Source: Candidatus Bipolaricaulota bacterium
Lineage (GTDB): Bacteria > Bipolaricaulota > Bipolaricaulia > UBA7950 > UBA9294
Assembly (NCBI GenBank): GCA_020350845.1
Contig: CP070725.1
Location: forward strand, 837,195-843,548
DNA length: 6,354 nucleotides
Direction: 5' to 3'
The notes below the pieces were generated by a model. It was not told where the DNA came from. It was given only the letters and a program-made list of their open reading frames with translations, and ran no database searches. Of the stretch, positions 1 to 6,009 are shown one piece after another. Made by a program: the position numbers and the translations under genes. Every line of letters begins with the position of its first letter. Position 1 is the first letter of the stretch.

Positions 1-268
1 CGCTCTGGGTGAACGTCGCGTCGCCACGTCCGGACTTGCTGAAATCCCCCACGTGGAAATCGTCCGCGTAGCTGAAGCGCAACCCGTAGTAGTCATAGCC
101 CGCGGCGTGGTAGAACTCGATGCTCCTCGGCAGCGTATCCACGGGCTTGCCGAGAAGGCCCTCCTTCGCCGGACGATCGACATAGACCTCAGCTGTCGGT
201 ACTCGATCCGGCTCCTGACAAAGCAGCGCACGACGAAGCCTGTCGAAATCGGGATTCGGCTCGAACAT
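1..268 (-). CDS. URO-D superfamily methyltransferase, N-terminal part (runs off left edge)
   Basis: The ATG is at 268-266 on the minus strand and 89 codons are visible before the window ends, with no stop. The translation has the usual opening of uroporphyrinogen-decarboxylase-like proteins: PDFDRLRRALLCQEPDRVP at residues 6-24, then a short beta strand (AEVYVD), GLLGKP at 38-42, and an AGYDYYG helix/strand unit near residue 56. In this superfamily true HemE makes coproporphyrinogen, while MtaA, CmuA and several O-demethylase components transfer methyl groups to or from corrinoid proteins. The neighbouring methyl-THF methyltransferase and corrinoid activator make the methyltransferase I role much more likely than haem synthesis; this is inference. 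The zinc-ligand His/Cys residues that would support it lie in the C-terminal part, outside the window. An AGGAG at 278-282 lies 9 bases before the ATG and supports this start. It is divergent from the operon at 570. Confidence 0.85.
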   Translation of the reverse strand, partial: MFEPNPDFDRLRRALLCQEPDRVPTAEVYVDRPAKEGLLGKPVDTLPRSIEFYHAAGYDYYGLRFSYADDFHVGDFSKSGRGDATFTQS

Positions 269-277
269 CGTTGACCA

Positions 278-282
278 CTCCT
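278..282 (-). promoter_or_regulatory. Ribosome binding site of the URO-D-like gene
   Basis: The plus strand reads CTCCT, so the minus-strand RNA carries AGGAG within GAGAGGAG. The gap to the ATG at 268 is 9 bases. It fixes the start of this gene, which is otherwise only known as a partial reading frame. Confidence 0.7.
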
Positions 283-319
283 CTCTTCCCGTGGAACGCT
301 AGGCGCGAAAACCGACTGT

Positions 320-339
320 CCGCAGAGGGCTTCCTGCGG
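320..339. repeat. Inverted repeat in the URO-D leader
   Basis: CCGCAG (320-325) and CTGCGG (334-339) form six-base arms around an eight-base loop. The repeat would fold as a hairpin in the 5' leader of the minus-strand transcript, about 50 bases before the start codon. No T-run follows it on the minus strand, so it is not an intrinsic terminator or simple attenuator. Confidence 0.3.
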
Positions 340-374
340 CCATCCTCGACCTTCCGTCCGTCAGAGCGGTGCAA

Positions 375-388
375 CGGAGTCTACTCCG
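375..388. repeat. Perfect inverted repeat, possible operator
   Basis: CGGAGT and ACTCCG flank a two-base centre, giving a 14-base near-palindrome. It lies about 15-27 bases downstream of the predicted minus-strand start site, a position where a repressor could block transcription of the URO-D-like gene. With a two-base loop it is more plausible as a DNA-binding site than as an RNA hairpin. No second copy was noticed in the region. Confidence 0.35.
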
Positions 389-408
389 GGATGTTGCTGG
401 CAAGGCAC

Positions 409-436
409 AGTATACATCCCGTGCTGGTCACGACAA
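409..436 (-). promoter_or_regulatory. Candidate sigma-70 promoter for the URO-D-like gene
   Basis: On the minus strand TTGTCG (431-436) is followed after 16 bases by TATACT (409-414). The -10 matches TATAAT at five of six bases and the -35 matches TTGACA at four of six. TATACT is a notably A/T-rich hexamer in this GC-rich region. Transcription would start near 402, leaving a leader of roughly 130 bases before the ATG at 268. It is read by eye only and has no experimental support. Confidence 0.5.
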
Positions 437-467
437 TTCGCGGCAACACGCGGGTCCGCCCGTCGGC

Positions 468-496
468 TTGCCCCGCTCGGCGGGGTGACGTAGACT
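468..496 (+). promoter_or_regulatory. Candidate promoter of the hydrolase/methyltransferase operon, with inverted repeat in its spacer
   Basis: TTGCCC (468-473) and TAGACT (491-496) are separated by 17 bases, and each matches the sigma-70 consensus at four of six positions. Between and overlapping them lies a perfect inverted repeat, CCCCGC-TCG-GCGGGG (471-485). A protein bound there would cover the -35/-10 spacer, so the repeat is a candidate operator. Transcription would start near 503 and leave a leader of about 65 bases before the ATG at 570. Confidence 0.45.
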
Positions 497-539
497 GCAG
501 CCCGCCAGTGTCTCCTGCTCGATCACGATCCCGACCACT

Positions 540-568
540 GTTCCCTCGACCTATGGAAAGAAGGGAAC
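540..568 (+). promoter_or_regulatory. Leader hairpin covering the ribosome binding site of the hydrolase-like gene
   Basis: GTTCCCT (540-546) is the exact reverse complement of AGGGAAC (562-568), with a 15-base loop. The 3' arm contains the purine-rich AAGGGA stretch immediately before the ATG at 570, and a T-G wobble could extend the stem to 539/569. If it forms in RNA, the stem would hide the ribosome binding site of the first gene of the operon. A second purine stretch, GGAAAG at 555-560, sits in the loop and might serve as an alternative binding site at better spacing. Confidence 0.4.
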
Positions 569-569
569 G

Positions 570-2387
570 ATGAGCGATCAGAAGGTACTGCGCGTCTCTG
601 CCGAAGAGGGGCAGTGCGGCGAGCGGTCGCGTTTCCACACCCAGGTGATCCGCGCGGCATCCCGCCTCGAAGCGCAATGGCCAACATGGGAAGCCGTCCC
701 TCCGCGAGCCGCCGTCGACGTTGTCGTCGCCCCCGGCTGCGACCCGTCGCTGGGGGATGAAGGCTACGCCATTCGTTCGGAATCCGACGCACGGATCCGC
801 ATCGAGGCGAACTCCGACGCCGGCGCCGCGAACGGGGTCTACGGACTGCTGATGGAGGCCCGACACCGGCACTGCCGGAACCCCTTCGCCACGAGCTGGG
901 CCATCACCGAGACTCCGTACTGGCAAGACCGCCGCGCTTCCTTGGCCTCGTACGCGATGGGGATGTCGAAGATGACGCCAGAGACCTGGACGTTCGAAGA
1001 CTGGAAGGAGTACATCGACTTCGCACGCTCACTCAACGTGAATCGCCTATCGATCCTCGGCGTCTTCCCGTATCACCCCGACGTTCCGGAATCGTACAAG
1101 GGCCGCTGGCGCATGGTTGAGCAAGCTCGAGCCATCGGCTACGCCCACGAGCACGGGATGAAGGTCAATGTGATGACGGCCTACAACCACGTGCCGACCC
1201 AGGTCTTCTGGGACCACCCGGAGCTCCGAACGGAAGCGGTGCGTGGCTACTTCGGCCTCGCCCTGTGCTGGTCGAAGGCGAAAGACCTCATCATGAAGTT
1301 CCACCGCCAGTCGTTCGAGGCCCTGGAGGGCCTCGACGGGATCGAGGTCATGGTGACCGAGCCCCTGGGATGGTGCCTGTGCGACCAGTGCCGGCCGGAC
1401 ACCGCGGCGGTCTGGCTCGACGCGGTTCGCGAACTAGGTTCCGCCCTCAAAGAGCGGAACCCCGACGCGGAAGTCGTGTTCTGGAATTGGCTGTCCGGCT
1501 TCTTCACCGCGCTTCGCGGAATCTACCCGCCGACGACCGAGATCAAGAACCTCGATCGAATTCAGGATCAGCTCCTGGACGGCATGCCCGAGGGGACGGT
1601 GTTCACCGATCTCAGCGTGAACCAAATGGAAACCGACGTCGAGTTCGGGCCGCGGCTGTCGCACCACGATTCGATCGAGATCCTCGCCGAGGCGCCGAAG
1701 CGCGGCTTCGAGTCGCGCAACTTCCTCTTCTTCATGGACAAGGAATTCGGGATGCTCGACCGGCTGAGCCTCTTTCCGAAGCCGTTCCTGGACTACACCC
1801 TCAGCGAGATCGCCTACACCAAGGCTCTGCCGGTGGCCGGCGTGTCCACATGCCGGCTCGCCCCGCCGGGACGATTCCTGTCCGACTACTTCTCGATGCG
1901 GCTCGCCTGGAATCCCGACCTCGGTCGTCAGGAACTGCTGGACGGCGCGGCGGCCTATCTGACGAAGAGCGCCGAAGAGGGCGAGGCGATCGCCGAGGCG
2001 ATCGGGCGCCTCGAGGCCTACTGGCACCACCGGAAGCGGGACGATCTCCTGCTTGCGCGAGATGCGTTCGATGCCGCAGCAGGACCGGAGGCCTACCCGG
2101 AACTCGTCCGCATCCGCGACGGGCTCACAATCCTCGCGATGATCGACGACTTCGCCGCAACGGCCAAGGCGTTCGAGGAGGCGATCGAGGGAGACGACAA
2201 CGCCGTCGAGGCCAAGGGACGGCGGGACGTGAAGCTCCTTGAGGTCTACGAGGCGCTGAAGGCGTACCCCATCTACCAGGGATTGACGACGGACGGTCTC
2301 TGGGAGCCACGGTCGATCGTGATGCACCTGCGACCGCGGATGGAGATGTGGGCCCAGCGGATCAACCATTCGGAGTACTACCATTGA
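570..2387 (+). CDS. Glycoside-hydrolase-like TIM-barrel protein (GH20b/GH67-type N-terminal domain, CxCxxC motif), cytoplasmic
   Basis: This 605-residue protein has an N-terminal domain (about 1-110) ending in GDEGYAIR (62-69) and ANSDAGAANGVYGLLMEA (80-97). That pattern is typical of the non-catalytic N-terminal domain shared by GH20 hexosaminidases, GH67 alpha-glucuronidases and related DUF4838-type proteins. A TIM-barrel-like region follows from about 120 to 430: SLNVNRLSIL (154-163), an AHEHGMKVNV helix-strand unit (192-201), then VTEPLGWCLCDQC (262-274) and VVFWNWLSG (302-310). Glu264 is a possible acid, but the Asp-Glu pair of true GH20 enzymes is absent (Thr263-Glu264). Cys269, Cys271 and Cys274 form a CxCxxC motif seen in some uncharacterised hydrolase-like families. 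The C-terminal 450-605 is mostly helical. No signal peptide or membrane segment is visible, so it should be cytoplasmic. The substrate is unknown. It leads the operon with methyl-transfer genes, which hints at methylated or conjugated sugars. A non-hydrolytic role is possible. Confidence 0.8.
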   Translation: MSDQKVLRVSAEEGQCGERSRFHTQVIRAASRLEAQWPTWEAVPPRAAVDVVVAPGCDPSLGDEGYAIRSESDARIRIEANSDAGAANGVYGLLMEARHRHCRNPFATSWAITETPYWQDRRASLASYAMGMSKMTPETWTFEDWKEYIDFARSLNVNRLSILGVFPYHPDVPESYKGRWRMVEQARAIGYAHEHGMKVNVMTAYNHVPTQVFWDHPELRTEAVRGYFGLALCWSKAKDLIMKFHRQSFEALEGLDGIEVMVTEPLGWCLCDQCRPDTAAVWLDAVRELGSALKERNPDAEVVFWNWLSGFFTALRGIYPPTTEIKNLDRIQDQLLDGMPEGTVFTDLSVNQMETDVEFGPRLSHHDSIEILAEAPKRGFESRNFLFFMDKEFGMLDRLSLFPKPFLDYTLSEIAYTKALPVAGVSTCRLAPPGRFLSDYFSMRLAWNPDLGRQELLDGAAAYLTKSAEEGEAIAEAIGRLEAYWHHRKRDDLLLARDAFDAAAGPEAYPELVRIRDGLTILAMIDDFAATAKAFEEAIEGDDNAVEAKGRRDVKLLEVYEALKAYPIYQGLTTDGLWEPRSIVMHLRPRMEMWAQRINHSEYYH

Positions 2388-2444
2388 GGGGGAGCCGAGA
2401 CCCGGATCGCCTTCCGTCCCGGTCCCTCGCCCCAGGATCCACGG

Positions 2445-2464
2445 GGCGGCACCGCCGCCAGGAG
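2445..2464 (+). promoter_or_regulatory. Ribosome binding site of the methyltransferase gene with an abutting hairpin
   Basis: AGGAG at 2460-2464 sits 8 bases before the ATG at 2473 and supports that start. Directly before it GGCGGC (2445-2450) and GCCGCC (2454-2459) form a perfect six-base GC-only stem with a three-base loop. The hairpin ends exactly where the AGGAG begins. No T-run follows, so it is not a terminator. It could act as a processing or stability element between genes of the operon. Confidence 0.45.
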
Positions 2465-2472
2465 CGTGAGCT

Positions 2473-3282
2473 ATGCTGCGAATCGTTGGAGAGCTGATCA
2501 ACTCGACGAGATCTCGAGTCGGCAGTGCTCTTGCCGCGCGGGACGAGACCTTCATCCGTCGTCTGGCGAGAGATCAACACGAGGCGGGAGCCGACGTCAT
2601 CGACCTCAATGCCGGCGGGTCGACGGATCGCGAGCTCGAGGGCCTGCTGTGGCTGATCGAGATCGTCGAGGACGAACTCGGCACCGACGCGTGCCTCGGA
2701 ATCGACACCTCCGACCCGGACGTCATGGAGAAGGCGATCGCCGCCTGCTCCGCCGCTCCGATGATGAACTCGATCAGCAACGAGCCGTCCAAGCTCCCGC
2801 TGATCGAGATCGCGGCCGACCGGGGATGTGACGTCATCGGACTCGCCATGGGGGAGAAGGGGATGCCGAAGACGGCGGACGACCGCGTCGCGGAGACGGC
2901 AGCGCTTCTCGAGAAGTGCACCGCACGGGGCGTCGATCCGGAACGGCTCTACGTCGACCAGATCTGCATGTCCGTGGCGAGCGACACGACCCAGGGTCGG
3001 GCGGCACTGGACGCCGTGCGCCGCGTGCGTGACGAGCTCGCCGTGAAGACGCTGGTCGCCGTAAGCAATGTCTCTTTCGGCCTTCCAGGTCGACGGCTGC
3101 TCAACCGTACCTACCTCGCGCTGCTCGTCGCGGCGGGACTCGATGGCGCGATCCTCGACCCCACCGATCGCGAGCTGATGGCCACCCTCTGTGCCGCTCG
3201 TGCCCTGGTGGGGGTCGATGAGTACTGCATGGGCTACATCGGACATCATCGCGCGTCGCAGGCGCGGGAACCGTCGACGTAG
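2473..3282 (+). CDS. Methyltetrahydrofolate:corrinoid protein methyltransferase (AcsE/MtvA type, pterin-binding TIM barrel)
   Basis: The 269-residue protein matches the compact size of AcsE-type MeTr (about 262 residues) and lacks the extra domains of MetH. It shows the family signatures in order: IVGELIN (4-10), ADVIDLNAGG (40-49), LGIDTSDPDV (75-84), MMNSIS (97-102), LYVDQICMSV (149-158) and VSNVSFGLPGRRLLN (187-201). By position, Asp78, Asn99, Asp152 and Asn189 are the likely pterin-contacting residues; this assignment is by analogy with AcsE. Family members move a methyl group between the N5 of methyl-tetrahydrofolate and the cobalt of a corrinoid protein, and act as methyltransferase II in O-demethylases. 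Here the probable direction is from methyl-corrinoid to tetrahydrofolate. Dihydropteroate synthase is excluded by the SNVSFGLP motif. It sits 85 bases after the hydrolase-like gene and 29 before the activator. It has no corrinoid domain, so a separate corrinoid protein is required. Confidence 0.92.
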   Translation: MLRIVGELINSTRSRVGSALAARDETFIRRLARDQHEAGADVIDLNAGGSTDRELEGLLWLIEIVEDELGTDACLGIDTSDPDVMEKAIAACSAAPMMNSISNEPSKLPLIEIAADRGCDVIGLAMGEKGMPKTADDRVAETAALLEKCTARGVDPERLYVDQICMSVASDTTQGRAALDAVRRVRDELAVKTLVAVSNVSFGLPGRRLLNRTYLALLVAAGLDGAILDPTDRELMATLCAARALVGVDEYCMGYIGHHRASQAREPST

Positions 3283-3311
3283 CCAGACGGACCGTTGCGG
3301 AAGGGAGCACG

Positions 3312-4919
3312 GTGAAGGACAGCAGTAAGACCGTACGGGTCGACATCCGTCCGGAAGGGATCTCTGTCGACGCACAGGTCGGGCAGCGCTTCCTCGACCT
3401 GCTGCGCGAGCGTGGCTTGCCCGTCGACAGCACCTGCGGCGGGGAAGGTCGCTGTGGTGCGTGCTGCATTCGCTTCTCGAAGGCGCCCCCCGCGCCGGAC
3501 GACGCCGACCGCGCCCTCCTTGCCCCGGAAAGGCTCACGGAGGGATGGCGACTCGCCTGCCGGCATGCCGTCGAACACGAGACGATCATCGAGCGACGCG
3601 TCGCGGCAGGCCTCGACCAGAAGGCCGAAGACGTCCGCCGCTCGGGCCGTCCGCAGGGCGACGGCTCCCCACACCCCCTCGGTGTCGCGGTCGACATCGG
3701 CACGACCACCCTCGCCGTCTACGGCTACGACCTCGAGGCGCGGGCGAGCCTCGGTGCGGCGGCGGCGCGGAACCCTCAGCGAGGCTACGGGGCCGACGTG
3801 ATCTCGCGCATCGCGCACGTCCGGCGGTCTCCCGAAGACGGCCTCCGGGAGCTGCAACACGCTGTGGTTCGAGGGATCAACGCCCTCGTCGACGACCTCG
3901 TCGAGGGGACGGACATGACACGCGAGGGGATCCGCCGAGCCGTCGTCGTCGGCAACCCCACGATGCTCCATCTCCTCCTCGGGGTCGATCCTCGGGGAAT
4001 CGACGTCGCGCCGTTCCGACCGAAGTTCTCGGACGGGGTGCGCACGACGGCCGCCGCGATCGGTCTCGCCCTCGCGCCCGAGACGGCGGTTGCGACACTG
4101 CCCGCGGTCTCCGCGTACGTCGGTGCGGACATCGTGGCGGGGATCCTCGACCAGGGGCTTCACGAGGCACGGGGGGCGGCTCTCTTCCGCGATGTGGGCA
4201 CGAACGGGGAGATCGTGCTCGCCCAGGAGGGGCGATTGACGGCATGTTCGACCGCCGCAGGCCCGGCGTTCGAGGGGGCGTCGATCACCGACGGCATGAC
4301 GGCGAGTGCCGGGGCGATCGAGGACGTCGAGATCCAAGGCGCAGGAGTTCGCGTGACGACGATCGGTGATGCTCCGCCGATCGGCCTCTGCGGCACCGGC
4401 CTCCTCGCCGCCGTCGCCGAGCTTCGCGCCGCGGGGGGAATCAACGGCCAAGGCCGACTCATCGATCCGGGAGGCGGCCTTGCGTCGCGCATCCACGGAG
4501 GATCGAAGGATGCGAACTTCCGCCTTACCGACGGGACGCCGCCGGTCCGTCTCTCCCAGGCCGACATCCGCGAGTTTCAGCTCGCCAAGGCGGCGATGCG
4601 CACCGGAATCGAGGTCCTTCTGAGCCACTGCCGCGTCCGCGCCACCGATCTGACGCACGTTCTCGTCGGCGGCGCCTTCTCGCGCCGAGCGCACCCCGCG
4701 CACCTCATCGAGACGGGCCTCCTCCCCAAGGTGGATCCACGCCGCGTCGAGGCCGTCGGGAACGCCGCCGGACGCGGAGCCTCGGCCGTCCTCCTGGAAC
4801 CAGGGCTGCTCGATCGCGCGGCGGAGATCGCGCGCGGTGTGGAGTACCTCGAGCTCTCCGGCGACGAGCGCTTCCGCTCACGCTTCGTGGACAACATCCC
4901 CTTTCCCGCGTCTGCCTGA
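3312..4919 (+). CDS. Reductive activator of corrinoid proteins (2Fe-2S ferredoxin + ASKHA ATPase, RACo/DUF4445 family)
   Basis: The protein has 535 residues. Residues 1-95 are a plant-type [2Fe-2S] ferredoxin domain with Cys42, Cys48 and Cys51 (C-x5-C-x2-C) and the fourth ligand Cys83 in LACRH. After a linker of about 40 residues the ASKHA part begins: GVAVDIGTTT (124-133), NPQRGYGADVISRI (154-167), VVVGNPTMLHLLLG (211-224), then RDVGTNGEIVL (293-303), ACSTAAGPAFEGA (311-323), GLCGTGLL (358-365) and LVGGAFS (451-457). Such proteins use ATP to drive electrons from the iron-sulphur cluster onto Co(II) of an inactivated corrinoid protein, restoring Co(I). The target here should be the corrinoid partner of the neighbouring methyltransferases. 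It is a little shorter than characterised relatives of about 600-650 residues, but every nucleotide-site motif is present and the FVDNIPFP ending is family-like, so it looks complete. The start is GTG, with AAGGGAG at 3301-3307 four bases upstream. Confidence 0.93.
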   Translation: MKDSSKTVRVDIRPEGISVDAQVGQRFLDLLRERGLPVDSTCGGEGRCGACCIRFSKAPPAPDDADRALLAPERLTEGWRLACRHAVEHETIIERRVAAGLDQKAEDVRRSGRPQGDGSPHPLGVAVDIGTTTLAVYGYDLEARASLGAAAARNPQRGYGADVISRIAHVRRSPEDGLRELQHAVVRGINALVDDLVEGTDMTREGIRRAVVVGNPTMLHLLLGVDPRGIDVAPFRPKFSDGVRTTAAAIGLALAPETAVATLPAVSAYVGADIVAGILDQGLHEARGAALFRDVGTNGEIVLAQEGRLTACSTAAGPAFEGASITDGMTASAGAIEDVEIQGAGVRVTTIGDAPPIGLCGTGLLAAVAELRAAGGINGQGRLIDPGGGLASRIHGGSKDANFRLTDGTPPVRLSQADIREFQLAKAAMRTGIEVLLSHCRVRATDLTHVLVGGAFSRRAHPAHLIETGLLPKVDPRRVEAVGNAAGRGASAVLLEPGLLDRAAEIARGVEYLELSGDERFRSRFVDNIPFPASA

Positions 4920-4947
4920 CCGATCTCACGAGCCACGTTCCCCGGAC

Positions 4948-4977
4948 TTGACAGCGGCCGCGAGCGCCTCCTAGGGT
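4948..4977 (+). promoter_or_regulatory. Promoter of the beta-propeller gene
   Basis: A perfect TTGACA (4948-4953) is followed after 18 bases by TAGGGT (4972-4977), which matches TATAAT at three of six positions; a 17-base spacing to CTAGGG is the alternative. It lies in the 82-base gap after the activator gene and would give a short leader. It suggests the propeller gene is transcribed independently of the methyl-transfer operon. No intrinsic terminator for the upstream operon is visible in this gap. Confidence 0.6.
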
Positions 4978-4995
4978 GACTCACTTCACACGGCT

Positions 4996-5000
4996 GGAGG
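4996..5000 (+). promoter_or_regulatory. Ribosome binding site that favours the start at 5008
   Basis: GGAGG at 4996-5000 (GGAGGG including 5001) is seven bases before the ATG at 5008 but only one base before the ATG at 5002. Normal spacing therefore favours 5008 as the true start, shortening the protein by two residues. Confidence 0.65.
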
Positions 5001-5007
5001 GATGACC

Positions 5008-6009
5008 ATGAACGCGGCACGCGGAACCAGATGGCAACGGTGGGTGGTCTACGGAATCGCGCTCGGTCTGCTGCTCGTGATCGGCGCCGTCGCCGTCGCC
5101 GATGAGGATGCGAGGATCCTGTTCGTCTCCGAGCGCGACGGGAACGCGGAGATCTACGTGATGAACGCGGACGGAACGGCACAGACGCGGATCACAGGCA
5201 ACCCCGCAGAGGATCGCGACCCCTCGTGGGGTCCCGACCGCACGCGCTTCGCCTTCGTCAGCGACCGCGGAGGGAACTTCGACATCTACACGATGAACGT
5301 CGACGGCACGGATGTCGTACAGCTGACCGACACGGACGAAGACGAGGCGTGGCCCGTCTGGTCCCCCGACGGCTCGGCCGTCGCCTTCATCCGCGGACGC
5401 GTCCCCGATGCGTGGTATCAGAACGATGGGATCTTCGTGATCATGGATCGACCCAAGCTCTACGTCCTCGATCTCGACACCGGACAGGAGACGCGTCTCG
5501 GAAGCAGCATCCAGTCGCTGTACGCGCCGACCTGGTCCCCGGACGGGAGTCGACTCGCCTACCACGAGCTGCGCAGCATCACCTCCGGCGGATGGGCGCT
5601 CACCGCGATCAGTTTGAGGATCGTCGAGGTCGCCAGCGGCGACGTGGAGACGATTGCCCAGTCCGCGATCACCGGGCAGCGACTCCTGTTCTACGCCCAC
5701 CCCGCGTGGTCCCCCGATGGCGAGCGCATCGCGGTGGAGTACGGGGAGCTTCGGTTCGCGAGCGGAGGGGCGACGAGATCCCTGTCGACCCTTAGCGCCT
5801 CGGGAGGCGACCGGATCTCCCATGCCCAAAGCGACATTGATCACGAACCCACGGAGCCGAGCTGGTCACCCGACGGCCGATCGCTCGTCTACACGCTGTC
5901 CACCGGCTATGCGCTTCCGGCGTTCATCCACGTCGTCGGGATCGACGACGCGGGGCCCGTGAAGATTACGAGCAGCGGGTTGGACTATGCCCCCGCGTGG
6001 AGCGACTAG
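5008..6009 (+). CDS. Exported TolB-like (PD40/WD40-like) beta-propeller protein
   Basis: The protein has 333 residues from the ATG at 5008; an in-frame ATG at 5002 would add two. A basic N-terminus (RGTRWQR) and a hydrophobic stretch (WVVYGIALGLLLVIGAVAVA) end in AVA before DEDA, a plausible signal peptidase I site. The rest consists of PD40-type repeats: PSWGPD, PVWSPDG, PTWSPDG, PAWSPDG and PSWSPDG near 5221, 5359, 5530, 5701 and 5860, and a last PAWSD that ends the protein. The first strand after the signal, ARILFVSERDG with EIYVMNADG, could complete the last blade, giving a closed six-bladed ring as in the C-terminal domain of TolB. The N-terminal anticodon-binding-like domain of TolB is missing, so it is not TolB itself. 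The likely place is the periplasm or cell surface. Its ligand is unknown and it shows no link to the upstream operon beyond position. Confidence 0.88.
   Translation: MNAARGTRWQRWVVYGIALGLLLVIGAVAVADEDARILFVSERDGNAEIYVMNADGTAQTRITGNPAEDRDPSWGPDRTRFAFVSDRGGNFDIYTMNVDGTDVVQLTDTDEDEAWPVWSPDGSAVAFIRGRVPDAWYQNDGIFVIMDRPKLYVLDLDTGQETRLGSSIQSLYAPTWSPDGSRLAYHELRSITSGGWALTAISLRIVEVASGDVETIAQSAITGQRLLFYAHPAWSPDGERIAVEYGELRFASGGATRSLSTLSASGGDRISHAQSDIDHEPTEPSWSPDGRSLVYTLSTGYALPAFIHVVGIDDAGPVKITSSGLDYAPAWSD

Larger units (their letters stand above)
269..569. other. Divergent intergenic regulatory region
   Basis: This 301-base stretch separates the divergent URO-D-like gene and the hydrolase/methyltransferase operon. 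I see no convincing gene in it. It holds a candidate minus-strand promoter (409-436), a candidate plus-strand promoter (468-496), and inverted repeats at 320-339 (CCGCAG/CTGCGG, 8-base loop), 375-388 (CGGAGT-CT-ACTCCG), 471-485 (CCCCGC-TCG-GCGGGG) and 540-568. The minus-strand transcript would have a leader of about 130 bases that includes the first two repeats. I looked for the conserved core of a cobalamin riboswitch (a GCCACTG-like B12 box) by eye and did not find it. Confidence 0.6.

Noticed and set aside
269..402. Possible cobalamin riboswitch in the leader of the URO-D-like gene
   Set aside because: A B12-linked gene with a leader of about 130 bases made this worth checking, but no GCCACTG-like box or other conserved core element is visible.
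381..926. Minus-strand open frame of 181 codons across the promoter region and the hydrolase start
   Set aside because: It overlaps the better-supported N-terminal domain at 570 and has no family resemblance.
1985..1994. GGCGATCGCC palindrome, resembling the cyanobacterial HIP1 element
   Set aside because: It is a single copy inside a coding region, in a run of GAG-GCG-ATC codons that encode a helix. Nothing else in the window points to cyanobacteria.
2388..2472. Possible terminator between the hydrolase-like and methyltransferase genes
   Set aside because: The hairpin at 2445-2459 has no following T-run and abuts a ribosome binding site, so readthrough into the next gene is more likely.
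1434..2555. Long minus-strand open frame of 373 codons
   Set aside because: It lies opposite the hydrolase-like gene, whose motifs and codon use are convincing. The translation shows no recognisable domain and is a by-product of high GC content.
3246..4703. Minus-strand open frame of 485 codons
   Set aside because: It is antisense to the activator gene, which carries all its family motifs. The translated sequence is rich in Arg, Gly and Asp with no domain pattern.
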